DNA of 64,000 nt, from assembly GCF_002160985.1 (NCBI RefSeq), contig NZ_NFLQ01000002.1, positions 1 to 64,000 of the forward strand, in the 5' to 3' direction. Position 1 is the stretch's first letter; every line of letters starts with the position of its first letter. The position numbers were made by a program, and so were the translations under genes. The notes beneath the pieces were generated by a model, which ran no database searches, was not told the DNA's origin, and saw only the letters and a program-made list of their open reading frames with translations. This DNA is from Lachnoclostridium sp. An118. GTDB lineage: Bacteria > Bacillota > Clostridia > Lachnospirales > Lachnospiraceae. Positions 26,697-35,587 of the stretch are shown here, in pieces.

Positions 26697-28523
26697 ATGT
26701 GTGGAATAGTCGGATATATCGGAGATCAGCAGGCAGCACCTATCCTGCTGGACGGACTGGAAAAGCTGGAGTACAGAGGATATGACTCGGCGGGCATAGC
26801 GGCCTATGACGGGCAGGAGATGCATGTGATGAAGGCCCAGGGGAGACTGAAGGTCCTAAGTGAGCTGAGCCATGGCGGAGAGCTGCTGCCCGGGACCCTG
26901 GGGATCGGACACACAAGGTGGGCCACCCACGGAGCGCCCTCTGACACCAATGCGCATCCCCATTTCAATCAGGACAGGACCATAGCCGTGGTACACAACG
27001 GCATCATCGAGAACTATCTGAAGCTGAAGAAGAAGCTGGAGAAGAAAGGGTATGCCTTTGTGTCGGAGACGGACACAGAGATCATCGCCCAGCTGCTGGA
27101 CTACTACTATGACGGGAACCCCCTGCGGGCCATCACAAAGGTGATGCACCGGATGGAGGGCTCCTATGCCCTGGGTATCATTTTCAGCGATCATCCGGAT
27201 GAGCTCTATGCGGTCCGCAAGGACAGCCCGCTGATCGTGGGACACACAAAGGGAGGCAGCATCATCGCCTCCGATGTGCCTGCGGTGCTGAAATATACAA
27301 GAGATGTGGTCTTTATAGAAAACGAGGAGATCGTCCGCATGACCGAGGACCAGATGGAGTTCTTCAATGTGGACGAGGAGCCGATAGAGAAGGAGACGGT
27401 CCACATCGACTGGGATGTCAATGCGGCGGAAAAGGGCGGATATGAGCACTTCATGCTGAAGGAGATGTACGAGCAGCCGAAGGCCATTACAGATACCTTC
27501 TCCCCCAGGCTGAAGGACGGACGGATCGTCATCGAGGAGCTGGGTATGAGCGACGAGGACATAAAGGCTGTGCGCAAGATCATGATCGTGGCCTGCGGCT
27601 CTGCCTATCACACAGGCATGACCAGCAAGTATGTGTTTGAGGGGCTGGCCAGGATCCCGGTGGAGGTGGACCTGGCCTCCGAGTTCCGGTACAGGGACCC
27701 CATCCTGGAGGAGGGAACTCTCCTTATCGTGGTGAGCCAGTCAGGGGAGACGGCAGACACGCTGGCAGCCCTGCGGGAGGCAAAGTCCAAGGGCGTGCGG
27801 GTGCTCGGCATCGTCAATGTAGTGGGAAGCTCCATTGCCAGGGAGGCGGACAATGTGATGTACACCTGGGCCGGCCCGGAGATCGCCGTGGCCACCACCA
27901 AGGCCTACTCGGCCCAGCTCATCGCCCTCTATCTGCTGGCTATGAAGTTTGCCCATGTGAGGGGGGAGCTGTCCGATGCGGGGCTGGCTGAGATGATCGA
28001 GGAGATGAAGGAGCTGCCTGCCCAGGTGGAGATGATGCTGAACAACCAGAACAAGATACAGAAATTTGCCAACCGCTATCTGGCGGCCAGGAGCATTTTC
28101 TTCATTGGGAGAGGGATCGACTACGCTATCTCCCTGGAGGGGTCCCTGAAGCTGAAGGAGGTCTCCTACATCCACTCCGAGGCGTACGCTGCAGGGGAGC
28201 TGAAGCACGGGACCATCTCCCTCATCGAGGAGGGGACGCTGGTGTGCGCTGTGCTGACCCAGGAGGAACTCTACAAGAAGACCATCAGCAACATGGTGGA
28301 GGTCAGGACGAGGGGAGCCTTTGTCATGGCTGTCACAAATGTGGACAATACCGAGGTGGAGAGAGCGGCGGACTATGTCGTCTACATCCCCAGGACAAAC
28401 AGATATTTTACCAATTCACTGGCCATCATCCCCCTGCAGCTCTTCGGCTACTATGTGGCTGTAGGCAGGGGCTGCGATGTGGATAAGCCGAGAAACCTTG
28501 CCAAATCTGTCACAGTGGAGTAA
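26697..28523 (+). CDS. glmS: Glutamine--fructose-6-phosphate aminotransferase GlmS
   Basis: The 608-residue enzyme makes glucosamine-6-phosphate for peptidoglycan and amino-sugar glycans. Cys2 is the glutaminase nucleophile (MCGIVGYIG). GHTRWATHG, HNGIIENY and the SETDTE segment complete the N-terminal domain. Two SIS domains follow (IVACGSAYHTG, SQSGETADTL, ...GRGIDYAISLEGSLKLKE), ending with the canonical KPRNLAKSVTVE. GGAGAG precedes the ATG. It has its own promoter and is followed by glf 41 nt later. Confidence 0.98.
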   Translation: MCGIVGYIGDQQAAPILLDGLEKLEYRGYDSAGIAAYDGQEMHVMKAQGRLKVLSELSHGGELLPGTLGIGHTRWATHGAPSDTNAHPHFNQDRTIAVVHNGIIENYLKLKKKLEKKGYAFVSETDTEIIAQLLDYYYDGNPLRAITKVMHRMEGSYALGIIFSDHPDELYAVRKDSPLIVGHTKGGSIIASDVPAVLKYTRDVVFIENEEIVRMTEDQMEFFNVDEEPIEKETVHIDWDVNAAEKGGYEHFMLKEMYEQPKAITDTFSPRLKDGRIVIEELGMSDEDIKAVRKIMIVACGSAYHTGMTSKYVFEGLARIPVEVDLASEFRYRDPILEEGTLLIVVSQSGETADTLAALREAKSKGVRVLGIVNVVGSSIAREADNVMYTWAGPEIAVATTKAYSAQLIALYLLAMKFAHVRGELSDAGLAEMIEEMKELPAQVEMMLNNQNKIQKFANRYLAARSIFFIGRGIDYAISLEGSLKLKEVSYIHSEAYAAGELKHGTISLIEEGTLVCAVLTQEELYKKTISNMVEVRTRGAFVMAVTNVDNTEVERAADYVVYIPRTNRYFTNSLAIIPLQLFGYYVAVGRGCDVDKPRNLAKSVTVE

Positions 28524-28564
28524 GATAGCAGCAGTACGAAGGAAAGTAAAAGAGGAAATTGCTG

Positions 28565-29665
28565 ATGAAATACGATTATCTTATAGTGGGAGCCGGCCTT
28601 TTCGGGGCTGTGTTCGCGCGGGAGGCCATGGACAGAGGGAAGACCTGCCTGGTGCTGGACCGGAGGGACCACATCGGGGGAAACATTTACACAGAAGAGG
28701 TGGAGGGCATCCAGGTGCACCGGTACGGGGCCCATATTTTCCACACTTCGGACAAAAACATCTGGGATTACATCAACCGGTATGCGGAGTTCAACGGCTA
28801 TATCAACTCCCCGGTGGCAGTGTACAGGGACGAGCTGTACAATCTCCCCTTTAACATGAACACCTTCAGCCGGATGTGGCACATCCGCACGCCCCGGGAG
28901 GCGAAGGAGATCATAGCTGCCCAGATCGCGGACCTTCACATAGAGGAGCCGAGGAACCTGGAGGAGCAGGCCCTCTCCCTTGTGGGGCGGGACGTGTATG
29001 AGAAGCTGGTGAAGGGCTACACGGAGAAGCAGTGGGGAAGAGACTGCAAAGACCTGCCGGCCTTTATCATCCGCAGGCTGCCTCTGCGGTTCACCTACGA
29101 CAACAATTATTTCAACGACAGATACCAGGGGATCCCCGTTGGCGGCTACACCCGCATCATCGAGAAACTCCTGGAGGGGGCGGATGTCCGGACAGGGGTG
29201 GACTACCTGAAGGAGAGGGAGACTTACGAGGGCGCCGCCGGGAAGGTCATCTTTACAGGTATGATCGATGAGTATTACGGCTACCGGCTGGGACCTCTGG
29301 AGTACAGGAGCGTCCGGTTTGAGACGGAGGTGCTGGACTGCGACAACTACCAGGGCAACGCGGTGGTCAACTACACGGACAGGGAGGTGCCCTGGACCAG
29401 GATCATCGAACACAAGCATTTTGAGTTCGGAACCCAGGAGAAGACCGTGATCTCCAGGGAGTATTCCTCTGAGTGGAGAGTGGGAGAGGAGCCCTACTAT
29501 CCGGTAAATGATGAGAAAAATTCCGCTTTATACCGAAAGTACGCTGCCCTGGCCGCGCAGGAGGAAAAGGTGGTCTTTGGCGGCAGGCTGGGGGCTTACC
29601 GCTATTATGACATGGATAAGGTGATCGCCAGTGCACTGGAGCTTGTGCAGAGAGAGCTGGTATGA
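28565..29665 (+). CDS. glf: UDP-galactopyranose mutase
   Basis: The flavoenzyme interconverts UDP-galactopyranose and UDP-galactofuranose. The product is 366 residues from the ATG at 28565; a TTG six bases earlier is possible, but AGAGGA suits the ATG. It has the FAD motif VGAGLFGAVFAREA, then RRDHIGGNIYTE, RYGAHIFHTSD, FNMNTFSRMW and GYTEKQWGRDCKDLP, all Glf hallmarks. Its presence says the surface polymer made here probably contains galactofuranose. It ends the glycan-related run. Confidence 0.97.
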   Translation: MKYDYLIVGAGLFGAVFAREAMDRGKTCLVLDRRDHIGGNIYTEEVEGIQVHRYGAHIFHTSDKNIWDYINRYAEFNGYINSPVAVYRDELYNLPFNMNTFSRMWHIRTPREAKEIIAAQIADLHIEEPRNLEEQALSLVGRDVYEKLVKGYTEKQWGRDCKDLPAFIIRRLPLRFTYDNNYFNDRYQGIPVGGYTRIIEKLLEGADVRTGVDYLKERETYEGAAGKVIFTGMIDEYYGYRLGPLEYRSVRFETEVLDCDNYQGNAVVNYTDREVPWTRIIEHKHFEFGTQEKTVISREYSSEWRVGEEPYYPVNDEKNSALYRKYAALAAQEEKVVFGGRLGAYRYYDMDKVIASALELVQRELV

Positions 29666-29777
29666 GAAGAGATGCAGACGTGTTTTAACGTTATTTAATC
29701 AATCCATCACAGTTTAAACACAATTATAGGTTAGACTACAGTCATAGAAAGCAAAAGATATGAAAGGAGTCTGCATT

Positions 29778-31040
29778 ATGGATAACCAGTACAACTACTA
29801 CAATCCGGGGTCGGATGATCAGAATATATGGGATGAACAGCCAGGCGGGAAGCAGCCGAAGAAAAAGGGGAACGGCGGCTCGAAGAAGTGGCTGTCCATC
29901 ATCAGCGGAGGGCTTGTCTTTGGCATCGTGGCCTGCGCGGCGTTCCAGGCGGGAAATGTTATTGTGGACCGGGCGACCGGGGAGGATACAAAAGAGGTGC
30001 GCCAGACATCCACGGCCACTCAGCTGAACCAGACCTCCAGCACGGTGACCTCCGATGTGTCGGGCATTGTGGAGCAGGCCATGCCTTCCATTGTGTCTAT
30101 CACGAATATGAGCATCCAGGAGGTCCAGAGCTTCTTCGGACAGACCCAGGAGCAGGAGAGCGAGAGCCTCGGCTCCGGCATCATTGTCCAGCAGTCCGAC
30201 ACGGAGCTGCTCATCGCCACCAACAACCATGTGGTGGAGGGGGCGGACACGCTGACCGTCACATTTGCGGATGAGGAAAATGTGGAAGCCAACATAAAGG
30301 GAACAGACCCATCCAAAGACCTGGCCATCGTGGCTGTCCCCCTGGAGTCCATCAAGGATTCTACGATGGAGTCTATCGCCATCGCCACCCTCGGGGACTC
30401 CAATGAGGTGCAGGTGGGAGAACCGGCCATCGCCATAGGCAATGCCCTCGGCTATGGACAGTCAGTGACGACAGGCATTATTTCCGCCACAAACCGTCAG
30501 ATCGACATGGATGGTTTTAACAGCGAGCTGATCCAGACGGACGCTGCCATCAATCCGGGCAACAGCGGCGGAGCCCTGCTCAATGCCAACGGCGCTGTCA
30601 TCGGCATCAATACAGCCAAGATCAATTCCACCGTGGCGGAGGGAATGGGCTACGCTATCCCCATCTCAGACGCCAGCGAGGTGCTGACTGCTCTGATGAA
30701 CAGAGAGACGAGGACAAGGGTTTCCGATGAGGAGAGGGGATATCTGGGCATTACAGGACAGGATGTCTCCTCTGATATCGGCGAGGCCTACAATATGCCC
30801 ACGGGAGTCTATATCTCTGAGGTCACAGAGGGAAGCGGCGCTGACCAGGCGGGGCTCTCCAAGGGCAGCATCATCACCGGCATGGAGGGCGTCACTATAG
30901 ACAGCATGGAGACGCTGCAGGATCAGCTCTCCTACTATGCGGTGGGTGAGACGGTGGAGCTGACTGTCCAGGTTCCCGCCAGCGGCGGCCAGTATGAAGA
31001 GCAGACCGTCTCCGTGACCCTGGGACCTGATCCAAACTAA
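29778..31040 (+). CDS. htrA: HtrA/DegP-type membrane-anchored serine protease
   Basis: The product is 420 residues from the ATG at 29778, chosen because AAAGGAG lies 8 nt upstream; an ATG at 29760 would use no ribosome site. A single N-terminal membrane helix (WLSIISGGLVFGIVACAAF) is followed by a trypsin-like domain with triad H151 (TNNHVVEG), D181 (SKDLAIV) and S263 (NPGNSGGALL), then one C-terminal PDZ domain (GVYISEVTEGSGADQAGL). It is a quality-control protease on the outer face of the membrane. It is monocistronic, with a clear terminator. Confidence 0.96.
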   Translation: MDNQYNYYNPGSDDQNIWDEQPGGKQPKKKGNGGSKKWLSIISGGLVFGIVACAAFQAGNVIVDRATGEDTKEVRQTSTATQLNQTSSTVTSDVSGIVEQAMPSIVSITNMSIQEVQSFFGQTQEQESESLGSGIIVQQSDTELLIATNNHVVEGADTLTVTFADEENVEANIKGTDPSKDLAIVAVPLESIKDSTMESIAIATLGDSNEVQVGEPAIAIGNALGYGQSVTTGIISATNRQIDMDGFNSELIQTDAAINPGNSGGALLNANGAVIGINTAKINSTVAEGMGYAIPISDASEVLTALMNRETRTRVSDEERGYLGITGQDVSSDIGEAYNMPTGVYISEVTEGSGADQAGLSKGSIITGMEGVTIDSMETLQDQLSYYAVGETVELTVQVPASGGQYEEQTVSVTLGPDPN

Positions 31041-31068
31041 AAACAGAGCCCGGCAGAAGGACGGCACA

Positions 31069-31107
31069 AAGGAGTGTGGCAGAAATTGACGCCATACTCC
31101 TTTTTTT
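31069..31107 (+). terminator. Rho-independent terminator after htrA
   Basis: The arms AAGGAGTGTGGC and GCCATACTCCTT pair over 12 bp with one G-U, followed by seven T. Confidence 0.9.
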
Positions 31108-31218
31108 GCCGGGAGATATATGGTATAATAACCACATCGTAATGACCACATCGTGGTTGAGATACCTGTTAAAAGGAATGCACCAACAGCCCCAGGCTGG
31201 TTATAAGGAGGAGACAGA

Positions 31219-32454
31219 ATGTACAGCTTTGAAGAAATCCAGAAGACAGACAGCGAGGTGGCGGAGGCGATCCGGCATGAGATGGAGAGACAGAACTCCC
31301 ACATTGAACTGATCGCCTCTGAGAACTGGGTGAGCAAGGCGGTCATGGCTGCCATGGGAAGCCCTCTGACCAACAAATATGCGGAGGGCTATCCGGGAAG
31401 GCGCTACTACGGCGGCTGCGACTATGTGGATGTGGTGGAGGACCTGGCCCGGGAGAGGGCCAAGGAGCTGTTTGGCTGCGGGTATGCCAATGTGCAGCCC
31501 CACTCCGGCGCGCAGGCGAACATGGCCGTGTTTTTTGCTATGCTCCGGCCCGGCGACAAGATCCTGGGTATGAACCTGGATCACGGCGGACACCTGACCC
31601 ACGGCTCGCCGGTGAACTTTTCCGGAAGCTATTTTGAGACATCTTTCTACGGGGTGGGGGACGATGGCTTTATTGATTACGATGAGGTCCGAAGGACCGC
31701 CCTGGAGGAGAAGCCCAGGATGATCATCGCGGGGGCCAGCGCCTATGCCAGGAAAATTGACTTTAAGAAATTCCGGGAGATCGCGGACGAGGCGGGAGCC
31801 TATCTTATGGTGGATATGGCCCACATTGCCGGCCTGGTGGCGGCGGGCCTCCACGAGAGTCCCATCCCCTATGCGGATGTAGTGACTACTACTACCCACA
31901 AGACGCTGCGGGGCCCGAGGGGCGGTATGATCCTGTCCAGCCAGGAGGCGGCGGACCGGTTTCATTTCAACAAGGCGGTATTCCCGGGGATCCAGGGCGG
32001 CCCTCTGGAGCATGTGATCGCCGGGAAGGCAGTGTGCTTCAAGGAGGCGCTCCAGCCGGAGTTCAGAGCCTACCAGGAGCAGGTCGTCCAGAATGCCAGG
32101 GCCCTGGCCGAGGCGCTGATGGCAAGGGGGATGAAGCTGGTGTCCGGAGGGACGGACAATCACCTGATGCTCATGGACCTGAGCGGCGAGGACGTGACAG
32201 GGAAAGAGCTGGAGAAGAGGCTGGATCAGGCCGGCATCACATGTAATAAGAACACCATCCCCAATGAACCCCGCTCACCCATGGTCACAAGCGGCATCCG
32301 CCTCGGAACGCCGGCTGTCACCACCAGGGGAATGAGAGAAGATGATATGGAGCAGATCGCTGAGGCCATCAGGCTGGTGCTGGCGGGCGAGGAGAACATG
32401 GACAGGGCCAGGGCGATCGTGGAGGGCCTTACGAGAAAGTATCCCCTGATCTGA
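31219..32454 (+). CDS. glyA: Serine hydroxymethyltransferase
   Basis: The 411-residue PLP enzyme interconverts serine and glycine and feeds one-carbon units to tetrahydrofolate. Visible signatures are [51 protein letters not shown] and [14 protein letters not shown], with the PLP-binding Lys. The Shine-Dalgarno AAGGAGGAG is strong. The upstream stretch 31108-31218 has a GGTATAATAA -10-like sequence at about 31124 but no recognised riboswitch. Confidence 0.97.
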   Translation: MYSFEEIQKTDSEVAEAIRHEMERQNSHIELIASENWVSKAVMAAMGSPLTNKYAEGYPGRRYYGGCDYVDVVEDLARERAKELFGCGYANVQPHSGAQANMAVFFAMLRPGDKILGMNLDHGGHLTHGSPVNFSGSYFETSFYGVGDDGFIDYDEVRRTALEEKPRMIIAGASAYARKIDFKKFREIADEAGAYLMVDMAHIAGLVAAGLHESPIPYADVVTTTTHKTLRGPRGGMILSSQEAADRFHFNKAVFPGIQGGPLEHVIAGKAVCFKEALQPEFRAYQEQVVQNARALAEALMARGMKLVSGGTDNHLMLMDLSGEDVTGKELEKRLDQAGITCNKNTIPNEPRSPMVTSGIRLGTPAVTTRGMREDDMEQIAEAIRLVLAGEENMDRARAIVEGLTRKYPLI

Positions 32455-32518
32455 CCTGGTCCCGGGAGCAGCACGTGCGGAACAGGGGCGGTCAGCGGTG
32501 ACGAAAGGAAAGACAGAC

Positions 32519-32797
32519 ATGAAGACAAAACACAGAGATGAAGAAGAACTGAGGAAGCTGATGAACCGTCTGAACCGGGTGGAAGGGCAGGTGCGCGGCG
32601 TCAAGAAGATGCTGGAGGAGGAGCAGTACTGCGTGGATATCCTCACTCAGGTTTCGGCCATACAGGCCGCACTGAACGCATTCAACAAAGAGCTCCTGTC
32701 CAGCCATATCCACTCCTGCGTGGTGGAGGAGATCCAGAAGGGGAATACGGAAGTGGTGGATGAGCTCTGTGAGTCCATCAAAAAGCTGATGAAATGA
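32519..32797 (+). CDS. CsoR/FrmR-family metal-sensing repressor
   Basis: The repressor has 92 residues from the ATG at 32519 (GGAAAG upstream; a GTG at 32498 is less likely). It is an all-helical DUF156 protein: LNRVEGQVRGVKKMLEE, QYCVDILTQVSAIQAAL. The Cu(I) ligand set of CsoR, C-x24-H-x3-C, is present as C38, H63 and C67. No copper ATPase or chaperone gene is adjacent, so its target lies elsewhere. It follows glyA by 64 nt. Confidence 0.9.
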   Translation: MKTKHRDEEELRKLMNRLNRVEGQVRGVKKMLEEEQYCVDILTQVSAIQAALNAFNKELLSSHIHSCVVEEIQKGNTEVVDELCESIKKLMK

Positions 32798-32834
32798 TTT
32801 TCGCTGTGAGACAGTAAATCCCGAGAATCCCGAG

Positions 32835-32882
32835 AAGGGGAGTTCTGCAAGGCGGGGCGGCCGCCGGGCAGGACTCCCCTTT
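32835..32882 (+). terminator. Terminator after the CsoR-like gene
   Basis: The outer stem is AAGGGGAGT with ACTCCCCTT, enclosing a GC-rich inner stem. The T tract is short, so its strength is uncertain. Confidence 0.6.
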
Positions 32883-32946
32883 GTCACATTTTCCCGGACC
32901 TTCCATAAAATAATAGTGCAGATCATATATGGAAGGAGCAATCTAC

Positions 32947-33240
32947 ATGCCGAATTACCGTTATCAGGCGCAGGATTGCCAGAGATGGCAGGGCCGGGGA
33001 TGCCCCGGCCAGGGAATGCAGCAGGGGATACAGAGGCGGGAAAATACGCAGCAGACGTCCCTGCGGCAGGGCGCCGTGTGCAAGAGGGACTCTCAGCAGC
33101 TCGCTGATATGCCTGTCGCAATGGCCTATGTGCCGTGGCAGGAGTGGTATGGGATATTTGACCTGGAAAAAGCGCTGTGCTGCGGGACGATCTTTGAGGA
33201 GCTGAACAAACCATTTACAGGAGCGGGAGGGAGACGATGA
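32947..33240 (+). CDS. cotJA: Spore coat associated protein CotJA-like
   Basis: The protein has 97 residues, starting MPNYRYQAQDCQRW; GGAAGGAG precedes this ATG. It is rich in Gln, Arg and Gly at the N-terminus. The C-terminal half holds MAYVPWQEWYGIFDLEKALCCGTIFEELNKPF, matching CotJA, which has the VPWQ...Y....AL..GT.F..L..PF pattern. It belongs to the cotJABC coat operon, expressed in the mother cell in B. subtilis. Its stop overlaps the cotJB start. Confidence 0.92.
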   Translation: MPNYRYQAQDCQRWQGRGCPGQGMQQGIQRRENTQQTSLRQGAVCKRDSQQLADMPVAMAYVPWQEWYGIFDLEKALCCGTIFEELNKPFTGAGGRR

Positions 33241-33512
33241 TGGCAGACAACAGACCGTGCAGGAGAGACCTGCTCCACTGGATCAACGTGGTCAGCTTCG
33301 CGCTGAATGACACCACCCTCTTCCTGGACACCCATCCGGGGGACCGGGAGGCGCTGGCCTTTTTCGACGAGTGCCAGGCGAAGAGAAACCGTGCGCTGAA
33401 GGAGTATGCCAAATACTACGGCCCTCTCACGATCGATACGGCGGATGCCTCGGAGACAGACAGGTGGAACTGGATCAATGAACCGTGGCCGTGGCAGGAA
33501 GGGGGATGCTGA
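33237..33512 (+). CDS. cotJB: Spore coat protein CotJB
   Basis: The 91-residue protein matches CotJB in length and motifs: LLHWINVVSFALNDTTLFLDTHPGD, ALAFFDECQAKRNRALKEYAKYYGPLT and the C-terminal W-rich WNWINEPWPWQ. It starts at ATGATG, overlapping the cotJA stop by 4 nt. It is needed with CotJC for assembly in the coat of B. subtilis. Confidence 0.94.
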   Translation: MMADNRPCRRDLLHWINVVSFALNDTTLFLDTHPGDREALAFFDECQAKRNRALKEYAKYYGPLTIDTADASETDRWNWINEPWPWQEGGC

Positions 33513-33515
33513 TTT

Positions 33516-34118
33516 ATGTGGAATTATGAAAAGAGGCTGCAGTACCCGGTAAAGATCACCCAGACCAACCCGAAGCTGGCACAGGTGATCATCAGTCAGT
33601 TCGGAGGCCCGGACGGGGAGCTGAGCGCTTCCATGCGGTACCTGTCCCAGAGATATACCATGCCCTACAAGGAAGTGACGGGCATACTGACAGATATCGG
33701 TACGGAGGAGCTGGCCCACATGGAGATGATCTGCGCGATCGTCTACCAGCTCACGAAGGATCTGTCCGCCGAGGAAATCGAGCGGTGCGGGTTTGACAAG
33801 TACTACGTGGACCACACGCTGGCTTTGTGGCCCCAGTCAGCCGGAGGCGTGCCATGGAGCGCCACCACCTTTCAGTCAAAGGGGGACCCTGTCACGGATC
33901 TGCATGAGGACATGGCGGCAGAGCAGAAGGCAAGGACCACCTATGACAATATCCTCCGCCTTGTGAAGGACCCGGAGGTGGCTGACCCTATCCGGTTCCT
34001 GAGGGAGAGGGAGATCGTCCATTACCAGCGCTTCGGTGAGAGCCTGCGCATTGTCCAGGACCATCTGGACAGCCGCAACTTCTACGCCTTCAACCCGGCC
34101 TTTGACCTGGGAAAATAG
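33516..34118 (+). CDS. cotJC: Spore coat manganese-catalase family protein CotJC
   Basis: The 200-residue protein belongs to the manganese catalase family. Glu/His ligands of the di-manganese site are in GTEELAHMEMI and REREIVHYQRFGE; QKARTTYDNIL lies between. It is the third gene of the coat operon, 3 nt after cotJB. It probably detoxifies peroxide or serves structurally in the coat. Confidence 0.95.
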   Translation: MWNYEKRLQYPVKITQTNPKLAQVIISQFGGPDGELSASMRYLSQRYTMPYKEVTGILTDIGTEELAHMEMICAIVYQLTKDLSAEEIERCGFDKYYVDHTLALWPQSAGGVPWSATTFQSKGDPVTDLHEDMAAEQKARTTYDNILRLVKDPEVADPIRFLREREIVHYQRFGESLRIVQDHLDSRNFYAFNPAFDLGK

Positions 34119-34131
34119 GAGGAAGCATCCG

Positions 34132-34180
34132 GCCCGCGGGAGAGCCCCTCTGGAGGGGGACTCTTCTCCGGGCTTGTTTT
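34132..34180 (+). terminator. Terminator after cotJABC
   Basis: GCCCG...CGGGC closes an imperfect hairpin with an inner CCCCTC/GAGGGG stem, followed by TTGTTTTT. The T tract also serves as the -35 of the rodA promoter. Confidence 0.75.
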
Positions 34181-34202
34181 TATCTCCTGTTGCCGTTATA
34201 AT
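34174..34202 (+). promoter_or_regulatory. Sigma-A-type promoter for rodA
   Basis: TTGTTT (34174-34179) lies in the terminator tail. A 17-bp spacer and perfect TATAAT (34197-34202) follow, about 45 nt before the start codon. Confidence 0.65.
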
Positions 34203-34247
34203 ATATGCGTCGGTGCAGACTGGCACAAGGATTGGAGTGTAAATGTA

Positions 34248-35483
34248 ATGGATAACAGAAACAACAAAGTCACGCAGATGCCTGACCGCCGCGGGGAGAG
34301 CGGCCGCCCGGGGGGAGCCTCCGCCAGATCGGAGAAGGTGCGGGCGAGAGTGAAAAACAGTATACGGTATTTTGATTACAGTCTGGTGGCCTCCATGGTC
34401 TTTCTGATCTGCTTCGGTCTGGTCATGCTCTACAGTGCCAGCGCCTATGCGGCCCAGGTGGATTATGGGGACAGCATGTACTATTTTAAGAGGCAGATCC
34501 TTTTCTGCCTGGCAGGAGCGGTGGGCGCCTACCTGATTTCCCTTATCGATTATCATATATGGTCAAAACTGGCGAAAAGGATCTTTTTTCTTTCCCTGAT
34601 CCTGATGGCTCTCGTGCAGACTCCGCTGGGGAAGGAGGTAAACGGCGCCAGGCGGTGGCTCCGGCTTCCTTTTAGTCAGCAGCTGCAGCCCTCGGAGCTG
34701 GCCAAGATCGCGGTCATCCTCTTTATCCCTGTGGTGATCTGCCAGGTGGGAAAGCAGATAAACACGCTGGCGGGGATCGTGAGAGTGCTCTGCTGGGGAG
34801 CCCTGTCAGCGGCCTGCGTCTTTTTCCTGACAGAGAATCTGAGCACGGCTATCATCGTGTTCGGCATCTCTTTTCTGATGGTCTTTATTGTCCACCCGAA
34901 GAAAGCCCTGTTCATCGTGCCTGTGGTGGCGGGCGTGGCGGCGGTCCTGCTCATCCCCATGCTCCTGGGGCCCCTCGTGGAGGCGGGGGATTTTGAGGGG
35001 AATTTCCGCCTTGGAAGACTCCTGGTCTGGCTGGATCCGGAGAGGTACTCTTCCGGCATCGGATACCAGGTGGTGCAGGGGCTCTACGCGGTGGGCTCCG
35101 GCGGCTTCTTTGGCAAGGGACTTGGAAACAGCGCCCAGAAGCAGTTTATCCCTGAGGTGCAGAACGATATGATCCTGTCGGTCATCTGTGAGGAGTTGGG
35201 CGTGTTCGGCGCCATCATGGTGCTCCTCCTCTTCGGGCTCCTCCTGTACCGCCTCATGGTGATCGCCCAGAACGCACCGGATATGTACGGCGCCCTTGTG
35301 GCCAGCGGCATCTTCTGCCATATAGCCCTGCAGGTGATCCTGAATGTGGCGGTGGTCATCAATCTGATCCCCAACACGGGTATCACGCTGCCCTTTATCA
35401 GCTATGGCGGAACATCCATCCTGTTCCTCATGGCAGAGATGGGACTTGCCCTGGGGATCTCCAGGCAGGTCAGGATGGGGTGA
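34248..35483 (+). CDS. rodA: RodA/FtsW/SpoVE (SEDS) family peptidoglycan polymerase
   Basis: The 411-residue membrane glycosyltransferase has about ten helices after a basic cytoplasmic head of about 40 residues. SEDS landmarks are FGLVMLYSAS, GARRWLRLPFSQQLQPSELAK, NLSTAIIVFGI, ARLLVWLDP-like (GRLLVWLDPE) and the NTGITLPFISYGGTS motif. It polymerises lipid II with a partner class B PBP. It is distant from the division cluster's own SEDS gene at 45079, so it is more likely the elongation or a sporulation enzyme. Confidence 0.9.
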   Translation: MDNRNNKVTQMPDRRGESGRPGGASARSEKVRARVKNSIRYFDYSLVASMVFLICFGLVMLYSASAYAAQVDYGDSMYYFKRQILFCLAGAVGAYLISLIDYHIWSKLAKRIFFLSLILMALVQTPLGKEVNGARRWLRLPFSQQLQPSELAKIAVILFIPVVICQVGKQINTLAGIVRVLCWGALSAACVFFLTENLSTAIIVFGISFLMVFIVHPKKALFIVPVVAGVAAVLLIPMLLGPLVEAGDFEGNFRLGRLLVWLDPERYSSGIGYQVVQGLYAVGSGGFFGKGLGNSAQKQFIPEVQNDMILSVICEELGVFGAIMVLLLFGLLLYRLMVIAQNAPDMYGALVASGIFCHIALQVILNVAVVINLIPNTGITLPFISYGGTSILFLMAEMGLALGISRQVRMG

Positions 35484-35496
35484 GAGGATAAAACTC

Positions 35497-35525
35497 TTTT
35501 CAACTGCGGATTATTGTGCTATGAT
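35497..35525 (+). promoter_or_regulatory. Possible sigma-A promoter for the DegV gene
   Basis: TTTTCA (35497-35502), a 17-bp spacer and TATGAT (35520-35525). The -35 is weak. Confidence 0.45.
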
Positions 35526-35587
35526 ATATAAAGTAGTTTTTGATACTACGTATAATAGCAATAGATAATGCGGAGGATTGAACGGAA

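Noticed and set aside
32903-32931. Sigma-E promoter (CCATAAA, 14 bp, CATATATG) for cotJABC
   Set aside because: The spacing and core bases fit, but the start site would fall inside the Shine-Dalgarno GGAAGGAG (32931-32938), giving a leader without a ribosome site.
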